The translations under genes and the position numbers were made by a program. From Parietaria judaica (Eukaryota > Streptophyta > Magnoliopsida > Rosales > Urticaceae), in assembly GCA_954871525.1 (NCBI GenBank), contig OX940869.1, positions 20,798,001 to 20,862,000 on the forward strand: a stretch of DNA of 64,000 nt, given 5' to 3'. Of this stretch, positions 33,401 to 43,569 are shown in pieces (the stretch's first letter is position 1; every line of letters starts with the position of its first letter). Under the pieces are notes generated by a model. It had not been told where the DNA came from. It searched no databases and saw only the letters and a list, made by a program, of their open reading frames with translations.

Positions 33401-34616
33401 CCTCCCCACCCACTGTGCCCTCGACGGGCGCGGTGCCCGGAGCTCCCTCCGCTGTTCCTCGAGACGGACCAGCAGCTTCGAGCTCAGGGGTCGGGTCGGG
33501 AACCTTCGCTTTCTTCGCGGAGGGAGCATCACACACCTCCTCGGCGGGGCGCTTGCCCGAAGAGCTTTCTTCTCGAGGAGATCTCCTCGAGGAACGGGCA
33601 ACGGACTCCGTCCTCGTTCTTGTTCGCCGCTCGTCGCAAGTATCCTCGACGGGGCGTTTACTCGAGAAGCCACCCTCTCGGGGGGTGAGCCCCATGTAGC
33701 GAGGGGCGTCGGATCCTGCCCGAGACCTCGACGGTCTATGCGCCTCCCGATCCCGATCGACGGTAGCGTTGTCCCTAGCGGCAACGACTTTATCCTCATT
33801 TTTCTTCTTCGGCCTCGAAGCGGGTTTCTTTCGCTCCACGGGAGATCCCTCCGGAGCAAGAGCGCGAAGAAAACCTTCCGGGAGGAGAGTATCTGGGGGC
33901 GCCCCTTGGATTTGGGCCAGCTGATAGACCCCAGATTTTTCGAGCCGCAAATTCCCGAAGTCCTTACCCCAATCGCGCCTGGGATTAGCAAGGAGAGCGG
34001 CGTGGATGTCTTTGAACCGCGCCTCGGCCTCTTCATTCCCCTCGGGCTTAAATCGAGGGAGGTCCACTCCTTCGAGCACCAAATCTCTCGGTAGGAAAGC
34101 ATGGTGGGGACCGAAGTTGGAGTTGTCCACGCGGACGAAGAAATACTTATTCTCCCAACCAGACTCGTTCGACGGCGTGTTCAGAAGAATGTGCGGCCGG
34201 ACGCGATGAGAGATGGCAAAGCGACCTAGATTCTTCGGATTACGGGAGACCTTGAAGAGGCGCATTAAGTCCTCGAGCGTAAGCTCGACTTTCTGCTCGC
34301 ATGCAATGACGAGTGTGCAGAGGAGAAGGCGAAGGGTGTTGGGGCTCACCTGAGCGATCGGAACCCCAAAGGCGTAGAGAAACGCCACGACCAGGAGCGG
34401 CATCGGGAAGCGGAGACCAACGATGCGGAAGAACGACTCGTATACGTAGACGAAGTCGCTCTGAGGCTCGTCGGCGAAATCACCCTCGAGAGGGAGACGT
34501 GCAAAACAGAGCTCTGAGTCAGAATAGTTGTCGACGATAAACTTCAAACCCTCTTCCGTCATGACGGAAGGGGGGCTTCGGGTCTTAAAGACCGGGCCGG
34601 AGCGGGAAGGAGCCAT
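30486..34616 (-). pseudogene. Antisense gene of the plus-strand F-box element
   Basis: Homologous to 16903-21097. From ATG 34616 the frame is open to 33336 (426 codons: gypsy-type transposon domain, then a Pro/Ser/Glu-rich region). It shifts frame to 34102-32540 and then falls into coiled-coil pieces down to about 31730. Exons 2 and 3 follow in about 31445-30755 and 30684-30486. A TATA box TATAAATT (34743-34750) precedes it. Several frameshifts and stops differ from those in the other element, so the two copies decayed independently. Its introns are kept. Confidence 0.7.
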
Positions 34617-35428
34617 CGAGGCGTCTGAGGGAGAAGAGAGAAGAAGCTTGGAGATGAGGGAATAAGGGTAGCAACGGAAAAGAAGCTTTGAGAGAGTTCT
34701 TGATATTACGAAAAATGTTTGGAAAAGTGGGTATGAACTTCGAATTTATAAAAAGAGGAGAAGCATAGATAGGCGCGTCTTGATCTAACGGCCCAAATTC
34801 AAAGCTTGCTAACTCATCAACGGCTCGTATCAAGGGCCCGTTATAAATCCCTGCAAGTACTCGAATGCGAAAGGAGGTGGGCATTCAATGCTGAAGGGAT
34901 GTGCGAGAGATTCGAGGCTGACAAGTTTTGGGAAAGCAAACCGAGGTGGGGCCCAAAACCAAGCAACGGCCAGAGAAGCAAGAGCGTTGGGCTTCCTCGA
35001 TCGTTAACAAGGACCTTCGCGAAAACTCCTCGTTCAGCGTCGTTAAGAAATCTTCATCGTTAGGAGTCTCGTCGGGAAAGTTATATTTTTATATTTACAA
35101 AGTGCATGTTTACGTTTACACCTTTTGCCTCCGAGGCGTATATTTCGGTATTTTTGGCAGAATTTAGGTAAGTGAGGAGGGTTCTCGACAAAGATGCCAA
35201 CGACGTTTAGGTCACGGTAGCCCTCGCGGACGAGGGACCCGGCTCGCAACAAGGAGGGAAGTAAAGAAGGCTCGGCGAGGAAAGGAAGCGGCTTAGCAAT
35301 ATAACCACGCGAGGAGCCGAAGAAGCAATCGCCGACCGGGAACCAACTAGTGCCGGCTGGGGCCGATCTCCGAAATAGTTATACTTTATTTTACCAAGTG
35401 TATACACTTGATAAAATGGGGGACTAAC
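34617..35428. other. Antisense-gene promoter region, palindrome and polypurine tract
   Basis: Non-coding 3' part of the element. It holds the antisense TATA box, the palindrome CAAGTGTATACACTTG near 35395-35410 and the polypurine tract AAAATGGGGGACTAAC (35413-35428) abutting the 3' LTR. Confidence 0.6.
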
Positions 35429-36204
35429 TGTTAAGGTCGGATTTGGTCAAATCCATCCTCAACACAACTCGTGTCGTTTGGTCCATAAACGACATGAGAG
35501 GAGGCGAGGAAGTTCGTCACCCGAGGGGGATTATCCCTGAGGAGGAACATCCCCGAGGGAGAATACCCCCGAGGAGGTTCATCCACGAGGAGACGCAGCC
35601 ACGCGAGAGCAAGTTGTGACGAAGCGTCCCATCACACCCGACGAGGAATTTCGTCATGATGATTGTGGAGGGTCGAATGACCCTTGACGAGACGTGCATT
35701 TAATGAAGCCGACCTACTCACTCGATGAGAACACCGGCGACGAGGCTTGCAGAGCCGAATGACGGCTGACGGGATGCGCATTTAATGAGGCGCACCTACC
35801 CATAACGGCAGCCTGCTCGGAAGCGACATAAAGCGAGAATTGACCATGCTGCCCTCAAATCACGCCAGAGAGTGAATGATTAAAAAGAAAAAGGCGGGAA
35901 GGATGCGAGGGAAAGGCATTGTAAACTCTATAAAAGGCAAGATAAGCCTCATTTGTAAAGGTTCGGAAAAATAGAGAAAAAAGGCCCGGAAAGAGAGAAA
36001 GAAGTCTTGTAATAGAAAAGGCTAAGGAAATAGAGAAAATTGATGTTCATGATCCTTCATCTGTCCAGCTATTCAACGGAAGAAAACCAAGCTCATATTC
36101 GGAAAATATAATAAAACAGAGATATTCATCATTTATTGTTGTTTATTTATTATTTGGCGATTGTCTTTTTGACTGGAAAAGGGCGGTAAAAATCGCCCTC
36201 TACA
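35429..36204 (+). mobile_element. 3' LTR of the plus-strand F-box element
   Basis: 776 bp, TGTTAAGG to CTCTACA, TATA box at 35929-35937, followed by the GAACC duplication. It differs from the 5' LTR at only scattered positions. Confidence 0.9.
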
Positions 36205-36283
36205 GAACCTACAACCTCCACTTTGAAGGTAGTGTGAAATTACCACTAGGCTATCCTAGTAACCACCAAATCAATAATATTCT

Positions 36284-36616
36284 TAACTTAACAGATTAAC
36301 TACCTAACGGCCAACTAGGTCCAGTAATTAAATATACCAACCCCTTAGTTGAATATATATAGAAATCAAACCTTAATACATATATATATATATAATATAT
36401 ATATACACACGAGTTTCTAAAGTTAAAAATGAAATATGGGTAATGGGTTAGTGAAAAATTGGTATCAGAGGCTAAAAAGAAGTGGAAAAATCTTATATCC
36501 AGAAGAAACGAATGGGAAATGGCCACGTCAGCATACAAAATCTGGAGTATGTGAATATTAAACAGAATATTTCACAACTACATCTCTTTTTTGAGTTTCA
36601 TAATCGAGCAGCAAAG
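36284..36616. other. Upstream region of the PPR gene
   Basis: AT-rich, with TA runs at 36375-36410. TTGGTATCAGAGGC near 36458 resembles a Copia tRNA-Met primer site but no LTR adjoins it. The PPR promoter probably lies here, about 80-400 bp from a transposon edge. Confidence 0.35.
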
Positions 36617-38278
36617 ATGGCAGCGCAGCTAGTGTCGCCGACGAGCGCGTCCTTCCAGGGGCCGAGAGCAGTGCCACGCAGCGGTGCGGTGGCGGGACAA
36701 TCCCGACAACTGGGACCGAGGAAAAGGATTGCAATGGCTTCTCCAACATATGCATTTTTTCCAAAAGCTGCCAATATTCCAACTCCTGTGACTTTGCTCG
36801 AGACGTCTCAAGACTTCCCGGAAGTGAGACAGGTTCACGCGCAGTTTGTCGTGTCGGGGCTCCTTCGCCACCCGCTCAACACCGGGAGACTTGTTGAGTC
36901 TTACGTGGCAGCGGGTCGCATCGAGCATGCCTTGTCTGTGTTCGATTCAATTCCTCGTCCCGATGTGTTTGCGTACAACACCATCATAAGAGGATTTATA
37001 GAGGCCAACGACCCGTTTGGCTCGTTACTTGTCTGTAAAGAGCTGTTCATCAATGGACTAAAACCGGACAATTACACATTTACGTTTGTTTTGAAAGCGT
37101 GTTCTCGGTTAAGATCCCTCTCGGAAGGCGAACAAGTGCACTGCCTACTCATCAAAGCGGGCAAACAACCAGACACTTACATCCACAGCTCGTTGATTCA
37201 TATGTATTGCAGATCAGGCCTTCTGGACTCTGCAGAGCGAGTTCTCTCCCAATTTTCATGCGAGAATACTGTAGTGAAGAACGCCATGATATCGGGGTAT
37301 TTTAGCCAGGGCCATGTTGATAAGGCTAGAGCCATGTTTGAAGAAATGGTGGCCAAAGATGCGGCGTCTTGGAGCACAATGGTAACGGGATATGCTAACA
37401 ATACTAGGTACACAGAAGCTTTGAGTATATTCCGAGTAATGATGGCTTCTCGAGTGTCTCCGAACGAGTCGACGCTCGTGAGCTCTGTATCTGCTTGCGC
37501 TCACACAGGATCTCTCGAACAAGGAACGAGAATTCACGCCTACGTTGATAACGTGTTTGGAAATATGAGCGTCACTCTAGGAACTGCTCTCATAGACATG
37601 TATGCCAAGTGTGGCTGCATTGAATCAAGCTATGAAATCTTTGAGAAACTGCGAAAACGAGACGTAATTACGTGGGGAGCTATCATTTCCGGATTCTCCG
37701 TCCACGGGTTACCAGAAGATTGTTTCCGGCTTTTCGACGAAATGATTTCGGAAGGCATTCGACCGAACGAAGTGATCTTCTTGGCCCTCTTATCGGCGTG
37801 CTCACATTCGGGACAAGTCGATCAAGGGTGTCGATGTTACCGCCAAATGGTTGATAAATTTAGGATCGTGCCAACGATTCAACACTATGGCTGCATGGTT
37901 GACATGCTGGGCCGCGCGGGGCGGTTGTTGGAGGCAGAGGAGTTTATCAAGACAATGCCGTTGAAGGCTAATTCGGTAATTTGGGGAACATTTCTAAGTG
38001 CGTGTAGGATGCACGGTGATACCACGAGAGGTAGTGCAGCATTCAAGCACTTGATAGAGTTGGAGCCGAGTTGCGGCGACAGGTACAAGCTCGCAGTGCT
38101 CATGTACGGCAGCGCTGGCGAAAAGGAAAATGCGAGGACGGTCAGAGCATTTTTGGAGGAGAACGATTTGGAGACAAGTCGCGGAATAAGTTTCATCGAA
38201 ATTGACGGTGTCATCACGGAGTTTGCAGCCGGAACTATCCCTGACCGTCATATTTACGAAATCTGGGAAGGATGGTGA
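36617..38278 (+). CDS. Pentatricopeptide repeat protein, PLS class with E-type C-terminus
   Basis: Intronless, 553 residues from ATG 36617; this start was chosen for its good context (AAAGATGG) and because what follows looks like an organelle transit peptide rich in Ser, Arg and Ala. The frame is open further upstream, so an ATG near 36512 is possible. PPR motifs run from about residue 70 to 470 (VFAYNTIIRGF, PDNYTFTFVLKACSRL, NALIDMYAKCG-type, VITWGAIISGF, EGIRPNEVIFLALLSACSHSG). The C-terminus (ISFIEIDGVITEFAAG) is an E/E+ type without a DYW deaminase domain. Such proteins bind organelle RNA, often for C-to-U editing with a separate deaminase. No lesions seen; probably an intact host gene. 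Confidence 0.9.
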   Translation: MAAQLVSPTSASFQGPRAVPRSGAVAGQSRQLGPRKRIAMASPTYAFFPKAANIPTPVTLLETSQDFPEVRQVHAQFVVSGLLRHPLNTGRLVESYVAAGRIEHALSVFDSIPRPDVFAYNTIIRGFIEANDPFGSLLVCKELFINGLKPDNYTFTFVLKACSRLRSLSEGEQVHCLLIKAGKQPDTYIHSSLIHMYCRSGLLDSAERVLSQFSCENTVVKNAMISGYFSQGHVDKARAMFEEMVAKDAASWSTMVTGYANNTRYTEALSIFRVMMASRVSPNESTLVSSVSACAHTGSLEQGTRIHAYVDNVFGNMSVTLGTALIDMYAKCGCIESSYEIFEKLRKRDVITWGAIISGFSVHGLPEDCFRLFDEMISEGIRPNEVIFLALLSACSHSGQVDQGCRCYRQMVDKFRIVPTIQHYGCMVDMLGRAGRLLEAEEFIKTMPLKANSVIWGTFLSACRMHGDTTRGSAAFKHLIELEPSCGDRYKLAVLMYGSAGEKENARTVRAFLEENDLETSRGISFIEIDGVITEFAAGTIPDRHIYEIWEGW

Positions 38279-38814
38279 CTGATACAAGAAGTGCTAAATA
38301 ATCAAGCATAGAAACCGAAGTTCCAAAAACCGAATCTTCAAATATATTTACACATTTGTATTGCTGTAGAGTACGAGAACACTGAGACGTTTTCTCAAAC
38401 GCAAAGAGAACGAGTAGAGCCTCGTGAAATTACTACTCGATAAAACAATACTTTTGTGCGATCTCGACTCTGACTAACATAACTAAATTATACCTCGACG
38501 ATATAATAAAATTATCGCCTCCCAAATAATATTAGTTTATAAAATTTTTATTGTAATTGAATACCATTAAATACTAAAATTTTATTTTTACATTACAATA
38601 ATAAATGTATAGATTCCATATCAGAAAATGAAGTTGAAATTTTGAAACTAATTATTGTTTCAAAATAATTGTTTCCATATCAGAAAGGATCACTAATTAT
38701 TGTTTTCATCTAAAATAATATTAAAACTAATATTGATTTATTCCTAAAAAGATGATTGATTACCTACCTAGGGTTGGGTTGGGTTTAGCCATAGAAATCT
38801 GAGAGTTTGCCGAG
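38279..38814. other. Intergenic between PPR and ARID-HMG genes
   Basis: AT-rich spacer with no ORF or recognised element. It should contain the PPR 3' UTR and the promoter of the next gene. Confidence 0.4.
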
Positions 38815-40117
38815 ATGAAGAGCCACGATCATCTCTCCTCGTATCCTTCGCCGACCGCCAGCTACGACGAGGTGGCTCAGAGCTCCGACCTTTTCTGGCA
38901 AAGCCTGAAAGCCTTCCACAACTCAATGGGCACCGAGCTCTCGTACGATCTTTCGTCTCTCTTCTCTCTGTGCTACTGCTACTCATGGTGACGATTGTGT
39001 ATTGAATAGGATTCCTACTGTGGGAGGAACGCCTCTCGATCTTCACCGCCTTTTCGTGCAAGTAACAACTCGTGGTGGCTTCGCCAAGGTCTTGTTTTTT
39101 TCTTGCCTCATTTGCTTAACTTCGTCGCTTGGAGAAAGGATAAGTTGGTAGTTTTGTTGACAGGTTATAAAAGATCGAAAATGGAAGGAAATGGTTGTGG
39201 TCTTTGCTTTTCCAACAACTATTACCAGTGCTTCCTTTGTGCTGCGCAAGTACTACCAATCTTTGCTCTATCACTTCGAGCAGGCCTATTATTTCCGCAA
39301 ACAAACTCACGGTAATCGCCCGCCCGTCGCATTTCGTTGGTTTTTATTAAGAGTTGCGTCGAGTCTTTCCTGAGTCGTGCCATTGTATGTTGTAGATCCC
39401 GCTACGACAAACCTGGTTGACGAATCAAGAAACCCAGATGACGGTAAGTTGTTATCGATGGTTGGAAATAGATGGATTGCTGTTTTTTTGTGGGGCGATT
39501 TCTTCAAATTGGTCTTGACTCGCATTCATACCTTGTTTGTGTTTCGAGAAACACGGAGCAATTCCTTGAAGTTTCTCGGAAGAATTTGATCTTCACATAG
39601 GGAGTGACTTTCTGGTTTGATCTTTCTTGTATGCAGCAAGTTTAGAATTACAGCCTGGTAGTTGGTTTAGTGGAGCAATCGATGGGAAGTTTGAGAGCGG
39701 ATATGCAATCAGCGTGAGCATGGGTTGTGAGCAGCTGCAGGGCGTGCTGTATCACGTTCCTCACCAGAAGAAAAGCCATCGCAACCGGAAGAAGTCGAGG
39801 TTGGGAGTGAAAGACCAGTTTCGGCCCAAGTCTAACGAGAGCGGATACAGCTTCTTCTTCGCCGAGCACTATGCCAGGCTCATGCCCTTGTACAACGGCC
39901 AAGAGAAATCCATCAGCAAGAGGATTGGCCTTTTGTGGAATAATCTCTCCGAACCAGAAAGACAAGTATGTTACATTCGTGTTTAGAAATAAGACTATCT
40001 TGTTTTGCTTTTGCTTTGATTCTGAACTAGCAACCCTATTTACAACAGGTTTATGAGGAGAGATATAGAAACGAAATGTCGGAATACAAATCGTCCAATA
40101 TGGAGCCACATTCATAG
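38815..40117 (+). CDS. ARID-HMG protein (HMGB9/10/11/15-type DNA-binding protein)
   Basis: Six exons with GT-AG introns: 38815-38942, 39010-39088, 39164-39311, 39396-39443, 39637-39965, 40049-40117. Phases agree and give 266 residues. An ARID/BRIGHT domain lies at about residues 27-120 (FWQSLKAFHNSMG, LDLHRLFVQVTTRGGFAKV, TSASFVLRKYYQSLLYHFEQ). A single HMG box lies at about 190-255 (RPKSNESGYSFFFAEHYARL, GLLWNNLSEPERQVYEERY). Plants have a small family with this pair of domains; they bind AT-rich DNA in the nucleus and act in transcription. This protein is shorter than the Arabidopsis members (about 300-450 residues), mainly at the C-terminus. No lesions seen. Confidence 0.9.
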
Positions 40118-40314
40118 GCATAGTTTAGGAATTTTGAGGTTCTTACTTCTTGCTATATGTTTTGGGTGAGCGATAGAGAGAAGCTAACGCAATGCAATTT
40201 GTAAATTGGAGGATTATGGTTGGAATTGTGTATCTTAAGTGACTAATAACAAGACCTCACTTTGTTTGCTCTGGACTGGTCTATTGTAATTTCCGATGCA
40301 ATAATTTTACGTAG
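40118..40314 (+). other. 3' UTR of the ARID-HMG gene
   Basis: About 200 bp of AT-rich sequence before the next coding fragment. No separate feature was seen. Confidence 0.35.
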
Positions 40315-41025
40315 TTCGGACCGTTAACGAAGTTCCTACTCCTTGGGAGTTCCAATATGGCTTGGTCTTGCTGAAGAAACACAAGGTGGGAACGCGTACG
40401 GAGTACACTACCCAAGAGTCCCCAAGTGGGCGACGATTGTTTGATTCAGGGTGGAAAAGAAGGGTTCTCCAAATCTTATTTCTCACTCCATCGAATCTGT
40501 TGGAGCCTAACGCTAGCTTCGCTCAGATGTCGCAGAAGCTGATAGTTTCGCTCATTGTCAAGACGCTAGGGTTTAGAAAAGTTCCTGAAAAGGTACGTAT
40601 GAAAGTCGAAGAGTGTCTCATGTGAAATGGCTGAGAAATTTGATTTGCTTCCTGAGAAATTTCTCACTGTTTAGTTTGTAATAATAGGCAGATATATTTC
40701 TCGGGATGTATTGAACTGCAAATTTGGACTTTACAAGGTCATGGCTAATTGGAACGGCAGAATTGCTCGGGACTGGAATTTCCAGCGAATAATCCCGTGC
40801 CATTTTCCCCCTCCAATCAATGCAAACAGGGCTACGTTCTTAGCCGCATTTGCATTTCTCGATGACCTATTGGATGAAAGTGAAGTCAAGAGACCGACGC
40901 TGACTAATCTCCTTGACGGACTTACAGGGAATGCTCCCAGTTACTTCGTGAAGACGTTATCGTCCCTTGATCAGTTTCTGGTCTCTGTGGGAGCCGTCAA
41001 AAACACTTTTTCGGGCCGAAAATGA
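40315..41025 (+). pseudogene. C-terminal half of a DUF4336-family gene
   Basis: Two exons, 40315-40592 and 40738-41025, joined by a GTACGT...ACAAG intron, give about 190 residues (VPTPWEFQYGLVLLKKHKVG, SNLLEPNASFAQMSQKLI, IARDWNFQRIIPCHF, LSSLDQFLVSVGAV). This resembles the C-terminal half of a plant chloroplast-type DUF4336 protein as I remember it. The N-terminal half is missing: only ~200 bp separates it from the ARID-HMG stop codon and no upstream exon is visible. No stop breaks the two exons. It is probably a truncated duplicate, or it is spliced to an unseen upstream exon. Its function in plants is unknown. Confidence 0.55.
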
Positions 41026-41289
41026 TGACACTGTGCAATGGTTGCTGCTAAATACCTATCTAAAAGTGAAACTTACATGCATACAATGAGTTTTCCTTGT
41101 TTCTTTTTCAGTTACGGGAAATATATTTCTATGAACTTGCGAAATATAGATGTAAGATTTGTCATAGAAAGAAAATTTTCAAGCAGGTTTGGCTTGTCTT
41201 GTGTTGTGTCTATTGACGAAGCAAGACTAAAAGGAAGTTTATGAGAGAGCTAAAATTTAATGGTCTCTTTCTTCTTTTTTAAAAAAAAA

Positions 41290-41675
41290 AGCTTGAGAAT
41301 ATGACCCTATATAATCATGTACTTGATATTTTAACTTTCTCAGTTTACTTAATTGTAAACATAACTGCCCCAAAAAAATATAGGACAAAAATACTTTCAG
41401 AAATTAGGACAAATTCAGTATTTTTGTCATAATTCCTTCGTATTTGGTCCTAATAGGTCCTTTCAAAGCTCATTTTAAAGACAGAAAATCATAGATCACT
41501 GCCCTAAAAAAAAAAGAACTTTGACTGATATACCAAAAGTGTGCAATATTTTATTGACTGAACTTTAGTCCTAATTTCTGAGGGTATAATTGTCCTTACA
41601 GTTTTAAAAAATGTTATGTTTACAATGGAGGTTAAATTACATGAGCATACATGATCATTTCAACAAGGTTTTTAT
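41290..41675. mobile_element. MITE-like inverted-repeat element
   Basis: The two halves are imperfect inverted repeats of about 120 bp. TTGTAAACATAAC near 41352 is matched by GTTATGTTTACAA near 41614, and TCAGAAATTAGGAC near 41398 by GTCCTAATTTCTGA near 41570. Exact ends and target duplication are unclear. Confidence 0.5.
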
Positions 41676-41908
41676 TTTTTATTTTTATAAAACTTATGGG
41701 CAAATACAGAAATCCCAAATATCATATCAATTCTGCAGATAAGCGTATGAATTCTTTTAAGAACCCTGATGCACAATATCTCTAAGCCCTTTATTAAGGT
41801 AGTGTAACTTGATGTGCTTGTATTCATGATTTTGTAAGGTATGGTTGAAAAATGGGTAAGGAAGTTAGTATTCAAGGCTTATAGTAAGAAGCAAAACAAG
41901 TCATTCAT

Positions 41909-41934
41909 GAGAGAGAGAGAGAGAGAGAGAGAGA
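41909..41934. repeat. (GA)n microsatellite
   Basis: A run of about 13 GA units. Confidence 0.9.
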
Positions 41935-41939
41935 AGATC

Positions 41940-42768
41940 AAGCTTTGATGAAAGGAAGCTTGATATGATAGATAAATTCATTGGCGTTTAATAGATCTAA
42001 CAGTTTAGAAGGAGAAATCAGACATAAATACTGTTGACCTACTACATAAGAGGCCTACTTTTTTGTTGTTGAAGGGTCACCTCTTCAACTCTCAACAAAA
42101 CCCTGCCACCAAATATGTTCACAAACTACTTTGCAAAATCACCAACTTACAAATATGTTTATTTGAATTTTGATAAAGTTAATACGGGTAAACGTGCTTA
42201 ACTTGTATTCAGTCGTGGCAGCATAGATATCCCCGACTTCTTTTACCAGCAAACGTGTTCTAGTTTCACTTTACTTCAGTTTGAATGTACCTAAGTTTCA
42301 ATTTATTGGGTTTGAATGTATCTACTATCTCAAAAAAGTGCCCCAAATCTTCAGAAAAGAAAACTTGGGACTTGAATACCAACAATTACCAATAAGGCTT
42401 AAAATTTTGTGCACTGTTTTTGGTTTCCCGATTAACTCCGATTGTGTCCCGAATTTTGATCGGGTTTTGGTTCCGGTTCCCGTTTTGAAAAAAAAAAAAA
42501 GATTCTTTATAACTGGAACTGGATCCGGGATAAAATAATTATCCCGATTTTTCGAGATAGGGACAAAATAATATAAATATTTTAGTTCCCCGTTCCGGTT
42601 TCACCCCTAGTTACCAGACTTTATTGTATAGTTGTAGTAGAAAGTAATAAAAAAAAAAGAAGAAGTGATAATTAGTTAGTATTGCATGTTGTGAATATAA
42701 ATTAGCATTAGTTTATATGATAGCATTAATGTAATACTCAATGTTTAATAATCGCGTTCGCGTTCGCG
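41940..42768. other. Intergenic, with a hAT-like end
   Basis: No gene. Sequence at about 42425-42609 is rich in GGTTCCGGTTCC / GGAACCGG words and ends TTTCACCCCTA, resembling one end of a plant hAT element (TAGGGGTG). A matching opposite end was not found. Confidence 0.35.
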
Positions 42769-43137
42769 TGGTACAGCAAGAAGCAAAACTCGATCTCGTT
42801 GTCCACTGCTGAAGCAGAATACATTGCAGCTGGAAGCTGTTGCACTCAGCTACTGTGGATGCAACAAATGCTCACTGACTATGGCCTTGATCAATCCATT
42901 CTGACAGTAATGTGTGATAACGAGAGTGCAATCAACATCTCGAAGAACCCTGTGCAACACTCTCGCCCAAAACACATTGACATTCGCCATCATTTTATCC
43001 GTGAAGTGGTTGAGAAGAAAAGAGTTGTGCTCACACATGTTCCAACATCCCAGCAACTGGCCGATATCTTCACAAAACCTCTCGAGTCTAGGCGCTTTGA
43101 AGAATTGCGTCGAAAGTTGGGAATCTGTGAGGTTTAA
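42769..43137 (+). pseudogene. SIRE/Maximus-type Copia RNase H, C-terminal piece
   Basis: An open frame of about 120 codons: WYSKKQNSISLSTAEAEYIA, CDNESAINISKNPVQHSRPK, HIDIRHHFIREVV, LADIFTKPLE, ending LGICEV-stop. This is the end of a Copia pol, closest in style to the SIRE lineage. Everything upstream of it (RT, integrase, gag) is missing. The downstream ORF fits the SIRE pattern of an extra ORF after pol. Confidence 0.8.
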
Positions 43138-43529
43138 GTAATTTCTTCTCAAAATTACGTACATTATTTTTTTACCTCTATATCTTTTACAAAAATTTTA
43201 AAAATATACATATATATATAAATTTCTTTTTGTCGTGCGTGAATTTTTTTTCTTTAGATTAATTCTTTTTATCAACGGGGGTTTAATTTTGTCAATCTCG
43301 AGTGATTTGTGGAGCAGTTATTTTTAGCAAGAAATCGTGGACATTTTTCAAATTGATTAAGGGCTGTGATTGGGGGGTTTGTCATCATGACACACAACGG
43401 TTACTTCTCCTTATAACCAATTGCTTATAGTTGTGTGTTCATGTGTTCAAATCACTCTCTCCCACTCTCTCTGAACTCCGAAGTTTTCTCCCCACGATAT
43501 CTCTCATTTTTTTATATATTTCAACGGCT
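43138..43529. other. Spacer between SIRE pol and env-position ORF
   Basis: AT-rich, non-coding sequence after the pol stop. Nothing recognised apart from a short TA run near 43210. Confidence 0.4.
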
Positions 43530-43569
43530 GCACCTCCTCGCCGATCATCTCGTCTGGGTCTATCCTATC

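Larger units (their letters stand above)
27258..36204 (+). mobile_element. F-box-carrying LTR retrotransposon, complete (8.9 kb)
   Basis: Two 776-bp LTRs (27258-28033 and 35429-36204), primer site, F-box gene, tandem repeats, antisense gene and polypurine tract, flanked by the GAACC duplication (27253-27257 and 36205-36209). The LTRs are of equal length with few differences, so the insertion looks recent. Gag and pol are absent. It has the same organisation as the minus-strand element at 13889-24760 but is clearly diverged from it, so the two are separate members of one family. Confidence 0.9.
27219..36266 (-). mobile_element. tRNA-type SINE (~100 bp), split by the F-box element
   Basis: Joining 36266-36205 and 27252-27219 on the minus strand gives a ~100-bp unit with a pol III A box (TAGCCTAGTGG) and B box (GGTTCAATCCC). 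Exact 17-bp direct repeats, CAAATCAATAATATTCT, flank it at 27202-27218 and 36267-36283. It lacks cloverleaf pairing, so it is SINE-like and not a tRNA gene. The F-box retrotransposon inserted into the B box (GAACC duplicated). Only the two short ends belong to the SINE. Confidence 0.75.

Noticed and set aside
27219..36266. Functional tRNA gene on the minus strand
   Set aside because: A and B boxes are present, but no acceptor or anticodon stem can be built, and long target duplications indicate a SINE.
36450..36475. TTGGTATCAGAGGC as a primer site of another Copia element
   Set aside because: No LTR end lies before it and no Copia coding sequence follows; kept only as a note.
39648..40121. 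157-codon minus-strand ORF over the last ARID-HMG exons
   Set aside because: Antisense to exons encoding a clear HMG box; crosses an intron.
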